Below, piece by piece: positions 44,449-52,574 of a stretch of 64,000 nucleotides of DNA. The DNA is from an uncultured bacterium (GTDB lineage Bacteria > Bacillota > Clostridia > Oscillospirales > Oscillospiraceae), in assembly GCA_947383145.1 (NCBI GenBank), contig CANDCH010000008.1:1-64000 (forward strand), given 5' to 3'. Position numbers and translations under genes: made by a program. How positions within the stretch are numbered: position 1 is the first letter of the stretch; each line of letters starts with the position of its first letter. Below the pieces are notes generated by a model that saw only the letters and a program-made list of their open reading frames with translations, was not told the origin of the DNA and ran no database searches.

Positions 44449-45597
44449 TCAGTCCTCGCTGCTGGCGTCGTACACGCCGTAGGGAACGCGGATCTTGGCC
44501 ACGCCCTCGTCCACGGTGTAGCTGCCGGTGTTGTCCATCAGGGCGGCGCCGGACTGGACGTTCTTCACCAGGGTCAGGATGGTGGAGGCCATGCCCACCG
44601 CGTCCTGCTTGATGGAGCCGGTCATGTTGCCCTGCTTGATGAGGGCCTTGGCGTCGTCGGTGGCGTCCACGCCGAACACGGGGATGATGGTGGTGCCCTC
44701 GCCGTTGTTGTAGCCCACGTTCTGCAGGGCGGAGATGGCGCCGGTGGCCATGCCGTCGTTGTTGCAGATGATGAGCTCGATCATGTTGTTGTTGTCCTTG
44801 TTGTAGGAGCCCAGCAGGGTCACCATGTAGTCGTTGGCGGCCTGAGCGGACCACTTGCCGTTGGTGTCCACCAGGTACTTGGTGGCGGCGCTGGAATCAT
44901 AGTACTCCAGCTCGGGCTTGCCCGCGGCGGTGAGCACTTTGTTGGCGTCCTCCACGCCGAACTGGGTGCGGGCCTCGGCCTCGGCGTTGGCCTCCTGGCC
45001 CTTGAACATGACGTAGGAGATCTTGCCGTCGCCGTTCAGGTCCACGGCGTCATAGTTGTCCACCAGGTACTTGCCGATCATCTCGCCCTGCATATGGCCG
45101 GCGTCGGGGGCGTTGGTGCCCACGAAGGCGCACTTGTCATAGCTGTTGATCACGTCGTTGTCGGCCACCTCGCGGTTGAAGAAGACCACGGGGATGCCGG
45201 CGGTGCGGGCGGCCTCCACGATGTCCTTGGCGGGGTCGGAGGTGGAGGTCTCCACGATGTTGACGATGAGCAGCTTGGAGCCGGCGGTGATGGCGGTGTT
45301 CACCTGGTCGGTCTGGGTGGGCTGGCTGCCGGCGGCGTCCCAGTTGTTGGGCTTGATGCCCAGGGAGCCCAGCTGCTCGTCCAGGGAGGCGCGGACGGTG
45401 GAGATGTACACGTCGGAGAAGTCATAGTAGAACACGTCCACCCGCAGGTCGCCGGCGGGGGTGGGGTCGTTGTTCCCGGCGGGCTGAGAGTTCCCGGCGG
45501 GGGGATTGCTGGCGGCGGGGGGGTCCTTGGGGCCGCAGCCGGCGAACAGGCCCAGCATCATGACGGCGGCCAGGGCAAGAGCAAGCGTCTTTTTCAT
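44449..45597 (-). CDS. mglB: Galactose/methyl galactoside substrate-binding lipoprotein
   Basis: The 382-residue protein has a lipoprotein signal (LFAGC, Cys21) and a low-complexity Pro/Ala/Asn linker (about 24-50). The type I periplasmic-binding fold matches galactose-binding protein: RVDVFYYDFSDVYISTVRASLD, VVFFNREV, IICNNDGMATGAISALQ, FGVDATDDAKALI. It heads the operon and is preceded by a good ribosome site. In E. coli MglB calcium and sugar ligands occupy equivalent positions; exact specificity is inferred. Confidence 0.94.
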   Translation of the reverse strand: MKKTLALALAAVMMLGLFAGCGPKDPPAASNPPAGNSQPAGNNDPTPAGDLRVDVFYYDFSDVYISTVRASLDEQLGSLGIKPNNWDAAGSQPTQTDQVNTAITAGSKLLIVNIVETSTSDPAKDIVEAARTAGIPVVFFNREVADNDVINSYDKCAFVGTNAPDAGHMQGEMIGKYLVDNYDAVDLNGDGKISYVMFKGQEANAEAEARTQFGVEDANKVLTAAGKPELEYYDSSAATKYLVDTNGKWSAQAANDYMVTLLGSYNKDNNNMIELIICNNDGMATGAISALQNVGYNNGEGTTIIPVFGVDATDDAKALIKQGNMTGSIKQDAVGMASTILTLVKNVQSGAALMDNTGSYTVDEGVAKIRVPYGVYDASSED

Positions 45598-45656
45598 TCT
45601 TGGTTCCTCCTATAATTTTCAGGATGCGCCGGGGAAGAAGCGCTCCCGGCAATGCT

Positions 45657-45676
45657 ATTGTAGCGGTTATGACCGC
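45657..45676 (-). promoter_or_regulatory. mgl promoter -10 box with overlapping operator-like palindrome
   Basis: TACAAT (minus, 45662-45657) is immediately preceded by GCGGT-CATA-ACCGC (45676-45663), a 5-bp inverted repeat. The -35 region at 17 bases has no TTGACA. This suggests a promoter that needs an activator, possibly the AraC-type regulator at 40041. Confidence 0.5.
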
Positions 45677-45776
45677 CAAAAACGATAGAAAATTCTTTGC
45701 ACTTTCATGAAAAAACTTGGTTTTTTTACCAGGGTGCTCCCACCCCGGCGGGGCGCGAAGGGGAACAGGGCCGAAA

Positions 45777-45806
45777 AAGCCGCTCCGCCCTGGGGCGGAG
45801 CGGCTT
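45777..45806 (-). terminator. Terminator of the HAD phosphatase gene
   Basis: AAGCCGCTCCGCCC (45777-45790) pairs with 45793-45806, followed by TTTTTCGG on the minus strand. Confidence 0.85.
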
Positions 45807-45816
45807 GAGGGGGGCG

Positions 45817-46590
45817 TCACAGGGTCCTGAGCACATCCGCCACCCGGGCGCAGCGGACGGGGAAGCGGGCCTTCAGCTCCGGGGCGGCGCGGTCCATCAG
45901 GTAAGGGCGGCCCGCGATGGAGAGCATGGGGATGTCGTTGAAGTTGTCGCCGAAGGCCATCACCTCGTCCAGGCCGATCCCCAGGGCGGCGCAAAGCTGG
46001 GTCAGGCCCTTCCCCTTGTCCGCCAGGGTGAAGTCCAGCCAGACCTCCCCGGCCACGGCGGCCTGGAAGGCCCCGCCCCACCGGGGGGCCAGCTCCGCCA
46101 GGGCGGCGGCGGGGCCGAGGGCGGGACAGTAGGCGGACACCTTCACGACGTCCTCCGGCATGTCCTCCGGACGGGCCAGCAGCACCGTGTTGTTGCCCAC
46201 AAAGTCCCGGACCAGGGGGGCGATCTCCTCCCCCTTGGGGCAGAGGTAGCTGGTGTTGGCCCCGGAGATGAGCACCTCCAGCTCCGGGCGGGCGTGGATA
46301 TCCCGGGCCAGGGCCAGGGCGGACTGCCGGTCCATGGCGGTCTTGCCCAGCACCGGGCCGGGGCTGCCCGGGCCGTACACCACCGCCCCGTTCTCGCACA
46401 GGAAGGGCACACGGTCCGCCACCGGGGCAAACAGCTTGCGCAGGCTGGCGTACTGCCGCCCGCTGGCGGGGCAGAACAGAATTCCTCTCTTTTCCAGACG
46501 GACAATCTCCTGAAAAATCTCCGCCGGAATGGCGGTCTCCCCATAGGGGAGCAGGGTGCCGTCGATGTCGCTGGCGACGAGCCGGATCAT
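45817..46590 (-). CDS. HAD-IIB (Cof-type) sugar-phosphate phosphatase
   Basis: The 257-residue protein has the N-terminal nucleophile motif VASDIDGTLLPYGE, motif II in FCPASGRQYASL, a C2B cap, the Lys in ADKGKGLTQL and the acid motif GDNFNDIPML. This is the Cof subfamily, whose members dephosphorylate sugar phosphates, flavin precursors or pyridoxal phosphate. The substrate is unknown. It is a separate unit with a terminator at its 3' end. Confidence 0.9.
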   Translation of the reverse strand: MIRLVASDIDGTLLPYGETAIPAEIFQEIVRLEKRGILFCPASGRQYASLRKLFAPVADRVPFLCENGAVVYGPGSPGPVLGKTAMDRQSALALARDIHARPELEVLISGANTSYLCPKGEEIAPLVRDFVGNNTVLLARPEDMPEDVVKVSAYCPALGPAAALAELAPRWGGAFQAAVAGEVWLDFTLADKGKGLTQLCAALGIGLDEVMAFGDNFNDIPMLSIAGRPYLMDRAAPELKARFPVRCARVADVLRTL

Positions 46591-46670
46591 GGCGATCTCT
46601 CCTTTTCAGGCGGGTTTGACGGCATCCATTGTATCGAAACCGGGGCCGCTTGTAAAGCCGCGGAAGGACG

Positions 46671-46695
46671 AAAAAGCGGCGGATGGCTCCGCCGC
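46671..46695 (-). terminator. Terminator after spoIIR
   Basis: GCGGCGGA (46676-46683) pairs with TCCGCCGC (46688-46695) around TGGC, followed by TTTTTCG on the minus strand. Confidence 0.8.
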
Positions 46696-46702
46696 CTTTG
46701 TC

Positions 46703-47335
46703 TCATCTGCCGCCGGTGAGCTCCTGCCACCACTCGATGAGCCGGAATTTCAGCACATAGCCCCCGTCCTGCCCGGTGATGAGGGCCACCTGGTCCTCCG
46801 ACAGCACGCCCTGGGCCGCCGTCTCCACGCCCCGCTCTGACACGGAGGCCAGACACAGGGGGGGGAACACCACGCACCACCAGTTGCGCCCCGCCCCCGC
46901 CCCGATGGTCACCCTCAGCGCCCGGTACTGTCCGGCGGGGAGGGAGAACCCGTCGTACTCCCTGGTGGGAAACCACTGGTCCTCCAGCGCCACCCGCACC
47001 GGGTCGTGATTCCCCGTCCGGGCCAGGGCGTCCGCCCCGGCCTGGGCCAGCTCGTCCAGGTGGGGCGCCAGGGCCGCCTCCGCCTCCCGGCGGCCGGCCG
47101 CGCCCTCCAGCAGCTGGGAGGCCCTGGCCAGCACCGCGTCCCGCACCAGCAGCTTCCGGGCCTGGTCTGCCTCTGTGTCGGAGTTGGCCACCACGTGGAG
47201 GCGCAGCACCCGGTCCGCCAAAGCCGCCTCGCTGGCCCCGGCCCACACCCCCGCCGTGAGGACGAGGCCGAAGGCCAGCATCAGGGCCGCCTCCCAGCGG
47301 CGGAATCTCGGGGAAGAGAGCAGGTTGGATTTCAT
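46703..47335 (-). CDS. spoIIR: Stage II sporulation protein R
   Basis: SpoIIR is the forespore-secreted signal that activates SpoIIGA to process pro-sigma-E in the mother cell. The 210-residue protein has an N-terminal signal/anchor helix (about 14-36) and the SpoIIR core: RLHVVANSDTEADQARKLLVRDAVL, WFPTREYDGFSLPAGQYRALRVTIGAGAGRNWWCVVFPPLC. It indicates an endospore-forming host. I use the ATG at 47335; a GTG three codons upstream overlaps the likely ribosome site. Confidence 0.93.
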   Translation of the reverse strand: MKSNLLSSPRFRRWEAALMLAFGLVLTAGVWAGASEAALADRVLRLHVVANSDTEADQARKLLVRDAVLARASQLLEGAAGRREAEAALAPHLDELAQAGADALARTGNHDPVRVALEDQWFPTREYDGFSLPAGQYRALRVTIGAGAGRNWWCVVFPPLCLASVSERGVETAAQGVLSEDQVALITGQDGGYVLKFRLIEWWQELTGGR

Positions 47336-47390
47336 AAAAAGCACCGTCCTATGTATGTTGTAAGCACAGTATGGACGGCTCCGTTCCGTC

Positions 47391-48251
47391 TTATACGCCG
47401 GGTCCGGCGGGGGCGCACAAAAATACGTCCCGGTAGCTTTCCCGCAGGCGGGCGCAGGCGTTCTGGGCCTGGGCGCTTTCCGCGAACAGGCCGAACACGG
47501 TCGGCCCGCTGCCCGACATGGACGCCCCCAGCGCCCCGCAGTCGATGAGGGCGGATTTGATCTCGTTGATTTCCGACTGCCGCCGGGGCTCCAGCACGTC
47601 CTCGAACACGTTGTACAGCCGCCGGGCCACCCCGGCCAGGTCCCCGGCCTCCAGGGCGGATATCACCCCGGCGGTGTCGGGGCGGCGGACGATTTTGCGT
47701 ACGTTCACCCGGGAGAAGAGCTGGGGGGTGGAGATGGAGAAGGGGGGCTTGCAGACGGCGATGTGGCAGGGGGGCAGGGGAGGCAGGGGGGTGAGGACCT
47801 CCCCCCGGCCCTCCGCCAGGGCGGCGCCCCCCAACACGCAGAAGGGCACGTCGGAGCCCACCGCCTCCCCGATTCTGGCCAGCTGGGCGGGGGACAGCCC
47901 TGCCCCGGTGAGCTCGTTCATGCCCCGGAGGACGGCGGCGGCGTCGGCGCTGCCCCCCGCCAGCCCGGCGCACACCGGGATGCGCTTGCGGATGAACACG
48001 TCCACCTCTCCCCCCTTTCCCACGGCCCGGCGGAAGGCGGCGGCGGCCATCTGGGCCAGGTTCTTTCCCCCGGTGGGCAGGAAGTGGAGGCCGGTCACCG
48101 CCGTCCCCTCCGCCCCCCGGGCGGGGGCGATGGTGAGCCGGTCCGACAGGGTGATGGACTGCATCACCATCTGGAGGTCGTGATAGCCGTCCTCCCGGCG
48201 GCGGAGTATGTCCAGGGTGAGGTTGATTTTGGCGTTGGCGGTCAGTTCCAT
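47391..48251 (-). CDS. ispE: 4-diphosphocytidyl-2-C-methyl-D-erythritol kinase
   Basis: IspE is a GHMP kinase in the non-mevalonate isoprenoid pathway. The 286-residue protein begins MELTANAKINLTLDILRR at the ATG at 48251 (site AAGGAG). It carries the ATP loop PVCAGLAGGSADAAAVLRG and the C-terminal motif GASMSGSGPTVFG. It lies 20 bases after the unknown gene at 48272, at the distal end of the aromatic operon. That may be a convenience of transcription rather than function. Confidence 0.95.
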   Translation of the reverse strand: MELTANAKINLTLDILRRREDGYHDLQMVMQSITLSDRLTIAPARGAEGTAVTGLHFLPTGGKNLAQMAAAAFRRAVGKGGEVDVFIRKRIPVCAGLAGGSADAAAVLRGMNELTGAGLSPAQLARIGEAVGSDVPFCVLGGAALAEGRGEVLTPLPPLPPCHIAVCKPPFSISTPQLFSRVNVRKIVRRPDTAGVISALEAGDLAGVARRLYNVFEDVLEPRRQSEINEIKSALIDCGALGASMSGSGPTVFGLFAESAQAQNACARLRESYRDVFLCAPAGPGV

Positions 48252-48271
48252 GGTGTGCTCCTTCTCTGGGT

Positions 48272-48931
48272 TTATAGCTTGCACTGAGTATGAAGATCCG
48301 CGGCATACCCGTCAAGCAGCTGGTCAATTTCCAGAAAGCGGCGGCCTTCAATGAGCCGCAAAAGGCAGGCGGCGCGGCCGTACCGCTGCTGAGAGCTGGG
48401 GTCGGTGTACGCGGAAAGCTCATCCAACAGGGACCTGAGCGGGCGCGAGGCGGAAAAATAGCGTTTCACTCTCAAATAGGAGTAGGCCAGATAGGTATAT
48501 CGGATGACCGGGGGGCACAGGATATACCGGGTGTCCCGGGAGCGGGCGCTTTTGAGAAACCGGATGAGGCGGCGGGGTGAGGAAACCTTCTGGAAAAAGG
48601 GAAGGGCCTCAGCCTCCACCAGCGCTTCCAGTTCCGCGATATCTGGGCCAAAACGGTCCGGCTCCGTGCCCCAAGGGCCCATTCGGTCAAACTCCGCCCA
48701 CCTGAGTTCGCGCCCGAAGGTGAGATGCAATTCCGGCTCAGGAGCATACAAGGGCTGGGCGGCAATGTGGAATTTCATGCCGGAGGGCGGAAAGTCAAAG
48801 CAAATTGTGAGGGCAATGTCCTGCTCAATTTTCACAAGGCATGTGGGACGGTACAGGGTGAACCCGTACTGTGCGGCCAGCCGTTTGGAGAGCCGCTCTA
48901 CGGCGTTCTTCCACCTGCGGTCACTTGACAT
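48272..48931 (-). CDS. Conserved hypothetical protein, unknown
   Basis: The 219-residue protein has no signal peptide or membrane helix. The N-terminal half is alpha/beta (WKNAVERLSKRLAAQYGFTLYRPTCLVKIEQDIALTICFDFP). The C-terminal half is helical and rich in Arg and Leu (RYTYLAYSYLRVKRYFSASRPLRSLLDELSAY). The outline recalls DUF4304-like proteins, but I would not assign it. The start overlaps aroE by 11 bases, so it is translated with the aromatic genes. No catalytic motif is visible. Confidence 0.7.
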   Translation of the reverse strand: MSSDRRWKNAVERLSKRLAAQYGFTLYRPTCLVKIEQDIALTICFDFPPSGMKFHIAAQPLYAPEPELHLTFGRELRWAEFDRMGPWGTEPDRFGPDIAELEALVEAEALPFFQKVSSPRRLIRFLKSARSRDTRYILCPPVIRYTYLAYSYLRVKRYFSASRPLRSLLDELSAYTDPSSQQRYGRAACLLRLIEGRRFLEIDQLLDGYAADLHTQCKL

Positions 48932-49793
48932 GGCGCACTCCCCGCTGCTGGCTGCCGCCGGAAGCCAGCGCCGCCGTGGCCGCCGACCCCATGGCCCGCC
49001 GGTCCAGGGGCCGGTTCAGGAAGCGCTCCAGGGCCAGCACCGCCTGGTTCACCAGCATGGGCAGGCCGTTCAGCGTCCGCAGTCCCCGCCGTTTGGCCTG
49101 GGAGAGCAGTTCCGTCTCCGCCGGGTGGTAGATGAGGTCGAACACCCCGGCCCCATCGGGCAGGGCGTCCAGAAAGCCGAAGTCCTCAAACTGGTGGGGA
49201 CAGCCCGCCATGCCCAGGCTGGTGCAGTTCACCAGCAGGCCGGACTCCCGGCACAGGTTGGTCAGGGTGGCGGGCAAGAAGTCCATGGGCATGGCGCGGC
49301 GGCAGGGGTCCCGGCGGCACAGGGCCTCCGCCCGTTCCATGGTGCGGTTGCACACCCACACCCGCTTTGCCCCGGCGGCGGACAGGGACAGGGCCACGGC
49401 CTTGGCCGCGCCCCCCGCCCCCAGCAGGACGGCGGTGCGCCCCGCCGGGTCCATGCCCAGGCCGTCCCGGAGGGCCTCCACCGCCCCGGCCCCGTCGGTG
49501 TTGAAGCCGGTCCACCGCCCCTCCCGCAGGCACACGGTGTTCACCGCGCCCACGGCCCGGGCGGCGGGGTCAATCTCGTCCAGCAAGGGGAGCAGGTCCT
49601 CCTTGTGGGGCATGGTGGCGTTGAAGCCGGTAACGCCGTTCTCCCTGGCCCAGGCCAGGTACTGGGGCAGCTCTCCCCGGCGGACCACCTGGGGGGTGTA
49701 GGGCGCGTCCAGCCCCAGGGCGGCGAGCATGGCCCCGTGGAGGACGGGGGATTTGGAGTGGAGCACCGGGTCGCCGATCACCTGAAGCTTCAT
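48921..49793 (-). CDS. aroE: Shikimate dehydrogenase
   Basis: AroE reduces 3-dehydroshikimate to shikimate with NADPH. The 290-residue protein has the substrate loop VIGDPVLHSKSPVLHGAML, the catalytic Lys and Asp region (NATMPHKEDLLP; NTDGAGAVEAL), the NADP-binding GAGGAAKAVALSL with CNRTMERAE, and the C-terminal FDLIYHPAETELL. It has a 4-base overlap with aroQ. A C-terminal tail of about 20 residues exceeds the usual length. Confidence 0.96.
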   Translation of the reverse strand: MKLQVIGDPVLHSKSPVLHGAMLAALGLDAPYTPQVVRRGELPQYLAWARENGVTGFNATMPHKEDLLPLLDEIDPAARAVGAVNTVCLREGRWTGFNTDGAGAVEALRDGLGMDPAGRTAVLLGAGGAAKAVALSLSAAGAKRVWVCNRTMERAEALCRRDPCRRAMPMDFLPATLTNLCRESGLLVNCTSLGMAGCPHQFEDFGFLDALPDGAGVFDLIYHPAETELLSQAKRRGLRTLNGLPMLVNQAVLALERFLNRPLDRRAMGSAATAALASGGSQQRGVRHVK

Positions 49794-50221
49794 TTTCCGC
49801 CCTCCAGAAACCAGTCCATGGCCATGAGGTAGCCGTCGAAGCCGCGGCCGTACAGCTGGCCCACGCAGGCCGGGGCGGTGACGGACACCGCCCGGAAGGG
49901 CTCCCGCCGGTCGATCTGGCTGATGTGCACCTCGTAGGCGGGCACGTCCACCGCCTTCAGCGCGTCCAGAATGGCGTAGCTGTAGTGGGTGTACGCCCCC
50001 GGATTGATGATAATGGCGTCGTACAACCCGTCGGCGGCGTGGATCTGGTCGATGATGGCCCCCTCATGGTTGGACTGGAAGCAGTCCGCCGTGGAAGCGT
50101 GGGCGGCGGCGTGGTCCCGGATGAGCCCGCACAGCGCCTCATAGCTCCGGTCCCCGTAGATGCCCGGCTCCCGTTTGCCCAGCAGGTTCAGGTTGGGGCC
50201 GTTGATGATGAGAAATTTCAC
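49790..50221 (-). CDS. aroQ: 3-dehydroquinate dehydratase, type II
   Basis: Type II dehydroquinase forms dodecamers and makes 3-dehydroshikimate. The 143-residue protein has the signature IINGPNLNLLGKREPGIYG with the catalytic Tyr, FQSNHEGAIIDQIHAA and INPGAYTHYSYAI with the catalytic His nearby. The GTG at 50221 is chosen because it overlaps the aroK stop as GTGA and GGAGG lies ten bases upstream. A GTG at 50230 abuts the ribosome site. Confidence 0.96.
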   Translation of the reverse strand: MKFLIINGPNLNLLGKREPGIYGDRSYEALCGLIRDHAAAHASTADCFQSNHEGAIIDQIHAADGLYDAIIINPGAYTHYSYAILDALKAVDVPAYEVHISQIDRREPFRAVSVTAPACVGQLYGRGFDGYLMAMDWFLEGGK

Positions 50222-50727
50222 GCGCTGCACACCTCCGTATAGATGGCGGCGACCCGCGCCGCCGCGTCCTCCGGCCCGCCGCCGCAGGGGATGATATGGT
50301 CCGCCCAGCGGCGGTAGACGGGGGCCCGCCGCTGATAGCGGAGGATAAAGTCTTCCCGCCCCTTCTGGGCCAGGGGGCGGCCGGACACGTCAAGCCCGTC
50401 GTAGGTCTCTCCCGGGTCCCGGTCCAGCCAGAACACCACACCGTTTTTTTTCAGCTCGGCGATGGCTTCGTCTTGGAGCGGCAAGCCGCCCCCGCAGGCG
50501 ATGACAAGCCCCTCCCGGCCGGACAGCTCCCGGCACAGCGCCAGCTCCAGCGCCCGGAACGCCGGCTCCCCGTCCCGGGCGAAAATATCCGGGATGGAGC
50601 GGCCCGTCCGCTGTTCGATGAGGGCGTCGGTGTCCGCCGGCTCCAGGGCCAGCAGGCGGCCCAGCAGGCGGCCCACCGTGGTCTTGCCGCAGCCCATCAT
50701 GCCGGTGAGGATGACGTTTTTGCCCAT
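50218..50727 (-). CDS. aroK: Shikimate kinase
   Basis: AroK phosphorylates shikimate at O3. The 169-residue protein has Walker A GMMGCGKTTVGRLLG, the shikimate-binding Asp and Arg (PADTDALIE; DGEPAFRALE), the GGG loop in ACGGGLPLQ, and the lid region DVSGRPLAQKGRE. The length is typical. It lies between pheA (13-base gap) and aroQ (overlap). Confidence 0.95.
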   Translation of the reverse strand: MGKNVILTGMMGCGKTTVGRLLGRLLALEPADTDALIEQRTGRSIPDIFARDGEPAFRALELALCRELSGREGLVIACGGGLPLQDEAIAELKKNGVVFWLDRDPGETYDGLDVSGRPLAQKGREDFILRYQRRAPVYRRWADHIIPCGGGPEDAAARVAAIYTEVCSA

Positions 50728-50740
50728 GGAACGCGCCTCC

Positions 50741-51895
50741 TCACTCCAGATTGGAGGGAAACCAGCCCAGTACCCGGAATTCCCCGGTGGTCTGGGCCAG
50801 CTCGTGGAGGGCGTCGTCCACGGCGGGGTCGCCGGGCGCGCCGGTGAACTCCAGGAAGAACATGTACTCCCAGCTCCGCCCCGGCAGAGGCCGGGACTCC
50901 AGCTTGACCATATTCAGCCCGTGAACGGCGAAAACGGTGAGCACCTCGTGGAGGGACCCGGCCTCGTGGGGCAGGACGAACAGGGTGCTGATTTTGTCCG
51001 CGCCGGGGCGCAGCTCCAGCCGGGGGGAGACCACCACGAACCGGGTGGTGTTCCGGGCGTTGTGGTTAATCCCACGGACCAATATGTCCAGGCCGTAGAG
51101 CTCCGCCGCCCGGGCGGAGCAGATGGCGGCCTTCGTCAAATCGCCGCTGTCCGCCACCATCTTGGCCGACCCGGCGGTGTCCGCCTGGGGCACCTGCTTC
51201 CAGCCGGGGTGGGCGTTGAGGTAGCGCTCGCACTGAAACAGCCCCTGCTCGTGGGAGTACACGTGGGTGATGGAATCCAGCGACGCGCCGGGCAGGGCCA
51301 TGAGGCAGTGCTCCACCTTCACGGTGGTCTCGCCCACCATATAGCACTCGTACTGGGTGAGCAGGTCGTAGATCTGCCGGATGGCCCCGGTGGAGCTGTT
51401 CTCAATGGGGAGCACGGCGTAGTCCGCCCGGCCCTCCCGCAGGGCCAGGAAGCAGTCCTCGAACTGCTCCAGCCCGGCGGTGTCCGCGCCAGGACCGAAG
51501 AAGTCCAGCGCCGCCTGCTCGCTGTAGGCCCCCGGCTCCCCCTGGTAGGCCACTCGGGGGGCGCTCACGGGCTCCCGGGCATTGGCCTGGGCCTCCCGCC
51601 AGCGGCGGACGCCGGGGTTGTCCGCCCCCTGGCCCAGCATGTCCCGCTGCTGCCGCCGGGACAGGGCCATGATGGTCTGGAACAGGGTGACCGCCGCCGG
51701 ACGCAGGGCCTCCCCGGCCAGCTCCCCCTTGTTGCGGAGCACCTGGCGCTCCCGCTCCTGGTCCAGCACCGGGATGCCCCGCGCCCGCTTGTACTCTCCC
51801 ACCCGGGCGGTCACGTCCATCCGGCGGCGGAACAGCTCCACCAGCTCCCGGTCGATGGCGTCGATGTCCCGGCGCAGGCTCTGCAAATCGTCCAT
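50741..51895 (-). CDS. pheA: Chorismate mutase/prephenate dehydratase
   Basis: This bifunctional enzyme makes phenylpyruvate from chorismate. The 384-residue protein comprises an AroQ-type chorismate mutase (residues 1-88; LRRDIDAIDRELVELFRRRMDV), prephenate dehydratase (about 112-285; VAYQGEPGAYSEQAAL, LPIENSSTGAIRQIYDLL, NTTRFVVVS) and a C-terminal ACT domain (about 297-384; KISTLFVLPHEAGSLHEVL, ESRPLPGRSWEY) that would bind Phe for feedback control. The start overlaps the previous stop by one base. Confidence 0.97.
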   Translation of the reverse strand: MDDLQSLRRDIDAIDRELVELFRRRMDVTARVGEYKRARGIPVLDQERERQVLRNKGELAGEALRPAAVTLFQTIMALSRRQQRDMLGQGADNPGVRRWREAQANAREPVSAPRVAYQGEPGAYSEQAALDFFGPGADTAGLEQFEDCFLALREGRADYAVLPIENSSTGAIRQIYDLLTQYECYMVGETTVKVEHCLMALPGASLDSITHVYSHEQGLFQCERYLNAHPGWKQVPQADTAGSAKMVADSGDLTKAAICSARAAELYGLDILVRGINHNARNTTRFVVVSPRLELRPGADKISTLFVLPHEAGSLHEVLTVFAVHGLNMVKLESRPLPGRSWEYMFFLEFTGAPGDPAVDDALHELAQTTGEFRVLGWFPSNLE

Positions 51896-52383
51896 CAGCG
51901 GTATCTCTCCTTTAATCTGGCGTAGTGCTCGGCGTTGGCCCGCAGGGAGGCGAGCTCCTTCTCAGTGAGGGGGCGGACCACCCTGGCCGGATTGCCCAGC
52001 ACCAGGGAGCCGTCGGGCGCGTCCAGCTTCCCCGCCACCACGGCGCCCCCGCCCACCAGGCAGTTTCTGCCGATTTTGGCGAAGTCCAGCAGGACGGCCC
52101 CCATGCCCACGATGGTGTTGTCCCCCACGCACGCGCCGTGGACGATGGCCCCGTGGCCCACCGAGACGTAATCCCCCAGCACGGTGGGGGCCTTCTCCGA
52201 GTGGAGCACGCAGCAGTCCTGGACGTTGCAGCCCCGGCCCAGCACGATGGGCTTCCCGTCCCCCCGGAGCACGGCGTTGAACCACACGGAACAGTCCGGG
52301 CCCAGGGTCACGTCCCCCACCACCACGGCGCCCGGAAGGATCATAACGCTCTCATCGGTTTGACGCAAAGTTTTCAAATCCAT
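51895..52383 (-). CDS. Gamma-carbonic-anhydrase-like hexapeptide-repeat protein
   Basis: The 162-residue left-handed beta-helix protein has hexapeptide repeats (VVVGDVTLGPDCSVWFNAVLRGDG, VGHGAIVHGACVGDNTIVGMGAVLL). The metal-binding His residues of the gamma-carbonic anhydrase/YrdA group appear in CVLHSE, VGHGAIVHG. It may hydrate carbon dioxide or act as an acyltransferase-like protein of unknown substrate. The ATG at 52383 is preferred to a TTG two codons earlier. Its place between aroC and pheA is not explained by function. Confidence 0.82.
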   Translation of the reverse strand: MDLKTLRQTDESVMILPGAVVVGDVTLGPDCSVWFNAVLRGDGKPIVLGRGCNVQDCCVLHSEKAPTVLGDYVSVGHGAIVHGACVGDNTIVGMGAVLLDFAKIGRNCLVGGGAVVAGKLDAPDGSLVLGNPARVVRPLTEKELASLRANAEHYARLKERYR

Positions 52384-52427
52384 GTTCAATTCCCCATTGT
52401 TTTGATTTTCCGGCGCTCCCAGGTCAA

Positions 52428-52560
52428 AGCCCTAACAGCTCCCAGGCCGCTAAGGCCGCCGCCTCGTCGGGGCAAGCTCCATATCCCTCGCTTCCGCCTG
52501 ACGGCGAAAGCTCGGTGATTCCGCTGCCTCTCCTCTCCCCACAAAAGCGGAAGGACGCTT
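52428..52560. repeat. Repeat copy D next to a duplicated aroC 3' end
   Basis: Bases 52428-52466 copy the last 42 bases of aroC (52579-52620) in the same orientation, with four substitutions and one 3-base gap. Between the two copies lies a member of the dispersed repeat family: CGTCGGGGCAAGCT (52465-52478) and ATCCCTCGCTTCCGCCT (52483-52499) are the exact complement of 4761-4774 and 4740-4756. No gene is present in this gap. Confidence 0.75.
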
Positions 52561-52574
52561 TTTCGGGGGCCCCT

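Noticed and set aside
38829-44482. Very long open frames on the plus strand opposite the two-component and mgl genes
   Set aside because: They mirror the codon bias of well-identified minus-strand genes, are rich in His, Gln, Val and Gly, and have no domain.
46703-47335. spoIIR as the start of a sporulation cluster
   Set aside because: Neighbours are ispE and a HAD phosphatase; no other sporulation gene is present.
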